Shown here piece by piece: positions 5,962 through 8,520 of a stretch of DNA of 8,520 nt. The position numbers were made by a program, and so were the translations under genes. The notes below the pieces were generated by a model. It saw only the letters and a list, made by a program, of their open reading frames with translations, was not told the origin of the DNA and did no database searches. The DNA is from DATGQT01 sp033720695 (GTDB lineage Bacteria; Bacteroidota; Rhodothermia; Rhodothermales; Rubricoccaceae). Numbering within the stretch: the first letter of the stretch is position 1; each line of letters begins with the position of its first letter. The stretch covers positions 1 through 8,520 of the forward strand of contig JAWWCA010000161.1 in assembly GCA_033720695.1 (NCBI GenBank), read 5' to 3'.

Positions 5962-8079
5962 GTGCCCGACGAGCCGAAACGCCTCAAAAAAGAGCTGACG
6001 CTGTTCGACGTCTACGCGATCAGCACCGGCGCCATGTTCTCGTCGGGGTTCTTCCTGCTGCCGGGATTGGCCACGGCGCAGGCGGGCCCGGCCACGGTCC
6101 TCGCCTACTTCCTGGCGGGCGTGCTCATCCTCCCCGCGATGCTCTCCATCGCCGAGCTGAGCACGGCGATGCCGAAGTCTGGCGGCACGTACTATTTCCT
6201 CGACCGGAGCCTCGGCCCCCTCGCCGGGACGGTCGGCGGGATCGGGACGTGGCTCGCGCTCGTGCTCAAGAGCGCGTTCGCCCTCGTCGGCATGGGGGCG
6301 TACCTCGTGCTGTTCATGGACGAGGTGCCCATCAAAGCGCTCGCCGTCGGGCTGACGGTCGCGTTCACGGTCCTCAACGTGTTCGGTGCGAAGGAGACGA
6401 CGGGGCTCCAGCGCATCCTCGTGGCGACGCTCGTGGGCGTGCTGGCCTTCTTCGTCGTGCAGGGGCTCGTGGCCGTCGGTACGCTCCCGGGCGGCGAGCT
6501 CGAGCGGCAGCTCACGCCGTTCGCCCCCTTCGGCTGGGGGGCCCTCGTCGGCACCATCGGGTTCGTGTTCGTGAGCTACGCGGGGCTGACAAAGGTGACG
6601 AGCGTGGCCGAAGAGGTCCAGAACCCCGACCGCAACATCCCTCTCGGGATGTTGCTCTCGCTGCTCACGGCTACGTTCATCTACGTCGTGGGCGTGTTCA
6701 TCATGGTAGCGGTGCTGGACCCGAGCGAGCTCCGCAGCGACCTCACGCCGGTGGCGACGGCGGCCGAGGCGTTCTTCACCTGGCTCCCCGGCGACCTCGG
6801 CCTCCTCCTCATCGTGATCGCCGCGATCGCGGCATTCGCCTCCACGGGCAACGCCGGCATCCTCTCGGCCTCGCGTTACCCGTATGCGATGGCGCGCGAT
6901 CACCTCGTCTCCGACCGGCTCGGGACGGTGGGTCGGTTCGGGACGCCGGTCCCGGCCGTGCTCCTCACCTCCGGCCTGATGATCGCGGTGATCATGCTGC
7001 TGGACGTGGAGGGCATCGCGAAGCTGGCGAGCGCGTTCCAGCTCCTCATCTTCGGCCTGCTCAACGTCGCGCTGATCGTGATGCGCGAGAGCCGGATCCC
7101 GGGCTACGTGCCAGGCTACCGGAGCCCGCTCTACCCGTGGGTCCAGATCGTCGGCACCATCACCCCCCTCGTGCTCGTGGCGCAGCTCGGGGCGCTCACG
7201 ATCGGTCTCACGTTGCTCCTCATCCTCGGCGGCGTCGTGTGGTACGTGGTCTACGTGCGGGACAACGAGCGCGTGGAGCGGGCGGGCGCCATCTACCACC
7301 TCTTCGCGCGGCTCGGCCAGAATCAGTATGCTGGGCTGGACGGCGAGCTGCGGACGATCCTCAAGGAGAAGGGGATGACCGACGAGGCCCCGTTCGAGCA
7401 CCTCGTCACCCAGGCCGCGGTGATCGACCTCGACGATCCCACCGACTTCGAGGACGTCGTGCGGCGGGCCTCGGCGGTCCTGGCGCGGCGGCTCCCGCTC
7501 ACCGAGGACGCCCTCGCTCGGGGGTTCAGGGAGGGCTCGCGCTACGGCGCCACGCCGGTCTCCCACGGGGCCGCCCTCCCCCATCAGCGCCTCGCCGAGA
7601 TCTCGGAGTCGCACCTCGTGATGGTGCGCTGCCGCACGGGGCTCAGCATCCGGTTCGAGGACGCCGAGACCTTCCACGACGCCGAGGAGCCCGTCTACGC
7701 CATCTTCTTCCTCATCAGCCCCGAGGACCCGCCCGGCCGCCACCTCCGCACCCTCGCCAACATCGCGAGCCGGATCGACGACGAGAAGTTCCTCGACGCC
7801 TGGCGCTCGGCGCGGACGGAGCAGGAGCTGAAGGAGACGCTCATCGCCCACGACCGCTACCTCTCGCTCTCGCTCCGTCAGGGCGACGCCACTGAGGCCC
7901 TCATCGGGAAGGCGCTCAAGGACGTCCGCTTCCCGACCGGGACCCTCGTCGCGCTCATCCGCCGCGGCGGCCAGATCGAGGTGCCCAGCGGCGCGACCGA
8001 GTTGCGGGCCGGCGACCGCCTCACCATCATCGGCGACACGGACGGCATCGAGGAGCTGATCGAGACGTACCGCGGCTGA
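5962..8079 (+). CDS. APC-family permease fused to PTS EIIA-like and TrkA-C domains
   Basis: 705 residues from GTG 5962. Residues 14-432 form about 12 membrane helices of the amino acid/polyamine/organocation superfamily: TLFDVYAISTGAMFSSGFFLLPG (13-35) and SIAELSTAMPKSGGTYYFLDRSLG (62-85) at the start, and SVAEEVQNPDRNIPLG (214-229), the usual cytoplasmic loop. Residues about 475-625 resemble a fructose/nitrogen-type EIIA domain with ATPVSHGAALPHQRL, where H541 aligns with the phosphorylated histidine of the GxxxPH motif. Residues about 640-705 (GKALKDVRFPTGTLVALIRRGG...ELRAGDRLTIIGD) match a TrkA-C/RCK-C regulatory domain. The permease probably moves amino acids or another small solute, with uptake tuned by phosphorylation and ligand binding; substrate unknown. 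No Shine-Dalgarno. The N-terminus is natural (MPDEPKRLKKELTLFD). Similar fused architectures are known in Bacteroidota and archaea, as I recall. Confidence 0.88.
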   Translation: MPDEPKRLKKELTLFDVYAISTGAMFSSGFFLLPGLATAQAGPATVLAYFLAGVLILPAMLSIAELSTAMPKSGGTYYFLDRSLGPLAGTVGGIGTWLALVLKSAFALVGMGAYLVLFMDEVPIKALAVGLTVAFTVLNVFGAKETTGLQRILVATLVGVLAFFVVQGLVAVGTLPGGELERQLTPFAPFGWGALVGTIGFVFVSYAGLTKVTSVAEEVQNPDRNIPLGMLLSLLTATFIYVVGVFIMVAVLDPSELRSDLTPVATAAEAFFTWLPGDLGLLLIVIAAIAAFASTGNAGILSASRYPYAMARDHLVSDRLGTVGRFGTPVPAVLLTSGLMIAVIMLLDVEGIAKLASAFQLLIFGLLNVALIVMRESRIPGYVPGYRSPLYPWVQIVGTITPLVLVAQLGALTIGLTLLLILGGVVWYVVYVRDNERVERAGAIYHLFARLGQNQYAGLDGELRTILKEKGMTDEAPFEHLVTQAAVIDLDDPTDFEDVVRRASAVLARRLPLTEDALARGFREGSRYGATPVSHGAALPHQRLAEISESHLVMVRCRTGLSIRFEDAETFHDAEEPVYAIFFLISPEDPPGRHLRTLANIASRIDDEKFLDAWRSARTEQELKETLIAHDRYLSLSLRQGDATEALIGKALKDVRFPTGTLVALIRRGGQIEVPSGATELRAGDRLTIIGDTDGIEELIETYRG

Positions 8080-8110
8080 CACGTGACGCGTGAGGGCACC
8101 CGTTTGGGGA

Positions 8111-8143
8111 TTGGAGAGGAATGCGGGGGGGGGGCTAGCTTCC
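8111..8143 (+). promoter_or_regulatory. Probable promoter with G10 tract in the spacer
   Basis: TTG (8111-8113), 22 nt, then TAGCTTCC (8136-8143), a partial match to TAnnTTTG with the same TAGCTT core as the rpmE promoter. The spacer includes ten consecutive G (8125-8134). Transcription would start near 8150, shortly before the ATG at 8167. TTTG at 8103-8106 is an alternative upstream element. The spacer is slightly long as read here, so gain or loss of G could change promoter strength. Confidence 0.5.
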
Positions 8144-8166
8144 TCCATTCATCTGCCGATTCCGAC

Positions 8167-8520
8167 ATGGAACGCGACGTCAAGCGGTCTCTTGCGGTCC
8201 TCGTGGGTTTCTTCCTGGTTGCGCTCGGCGCTGCGGCGCAACCGGCTCTGACCTGGGTACGGATGAGCGACGGGATCCCCGAGGGCGAGTGGCTATACCC
8301 GCTCCTCGCCGACGGCGATGCCGTGCTCGCGGCCGACCAGGCCGGGGGACGGTTCTTCCGAACCCCCGATCATGGGATGCAATGGGAGGAGGTCACGGCT
8401 CCCAGCTTCCGGCCATACCTCGACGTCTGGATCGTCACGAGCGACGGAGACTACCTCGCCGGCCACGCCGAGTCACCCAGTGATCTCTACCGCTCCGAGG
8501 ATGGCGGAGTGACGTGGGTA
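8167..8520 (+). CDS. Secreted Asp-box (BNR/Ycf48-like) beta-propeller protein, partial
   Basis: Open to the window edge: 118 codons without a stop, so the 3' end is missing. A signal peptide is clear: MERDVKRS, a hydrophobic core (LAVLVGFFLVALG) and a probable cleavage after AAA before QPA near residue 24. Two Asp-box motifs ([ST]xDxGxxW) follow: TPDHGMQW and SEDGGVTW, each at the turn of a beta blade, with VRMSDGIPEG and VTSDGDYLAGH between. Such propellers occur in sialidases, sortilin-like receptors and Ycf48-type proteins; in Bacteroidota-like bacteria long Asp-box proteins are often exported and carry a C-terminal sorting domain, which cannot be checked here. No catalytic assignment is possible from this part. 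Codon use is somewhat less GC-biased than in the permease (gaa, cta, gga, caa). Confidence 0.78.
   Translation, partial: MERDVKRSLAVLVGFFLVALGAAAQPALTWVRMSDGIPEGEWLYPLLADGDAVLAADQAGGRFFRTPDHGMQWEEVTAPSFRPYLDVWIVTSDGDYLAGHAESPSDLYRSEDGGVTWV

Noticed and set aside
6249..7895. 548-codon plus-strand frame inside the permease
   Set aside because: An Arg/Gly/Pro/Ala-rich out-of-frame reading of the same DNA; no recognisable domain.
5935..8148. 737-codon open frame on the minus strand opposite the permease
   Set aside because: Full overlap with a well-supported membrane protein; Glu/His/Arg/Asp-rich low-complexity translation with no domain, as expected opposite hydrophobic GC-rich codons.

Overview
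The window is GC-rich bacterial DNA, densely coding, with short intergenic gaps. Two promoter-like sites match the TAnnTTTG -7 element of the Bacteroidota/Rhodothermota group: one upstream of the L31 gene with a correctly spaced TTG, and one upstream of the small secreted helical-repeat gene. Shine-Dalgarno sequences are mostly missing. Together with the high GC and the protein types, this suggests a Rhodothermota-like bacterium (Rubricoccus/Rubrivirga type). That placement is inference.

Layout. At the left, on the minus strand, lie a pyrimidine-nucleoside (thymidine) phosphorylase (871-2211, probable TTG start) and then a PspA/IM30 membrane-stress protein (9-788). Divergent from them is a VAT-1/quinone-oxidoreductase-like NAD(P)H enzyme (2302-3336). 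It converges on the cysteine-free ribosomal protein L31 gene (3400-3627, minus), and the two share a strong 13-bp hairpin between their stops. Next comes a small secreted helical-repeat protein (3869-4273).

The middle (about 4370-5909) looks like the accessory part. A complete 77-residue cysteine-rich zinc-ribbon gene (5676-5909) has a shortened copy 1.3 kb upstream (4370-4453), which lost exactly 30 codons between two 12-nt near-repeats. Between the copies sit a two-domain HTH gene that appears to have lost its own start, and a complete ParD/ParE-type toxin-antitoxin pair. The pair's promoter is overlapped by a 21-bp perfect palindrome. This resembles a toxin-antitoxin cassette flanked by direct repeats of a host gene.

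The right side holds a 705-residue fusion of an APC-family permease, a PTS EIIA-like domain with a candidate phospho-histidine (H541), and a TrkA-C-like domain (5962-8079). The start of a secreted Asp-box beta-propeller protein follows (8167 to the window end, open). Its promoter region carries a run of ten G between the probable -33 and -7 elements, which could make expression switchable.

No rRNA, tRNA, CRISPR array or recognisable transposase was seen.
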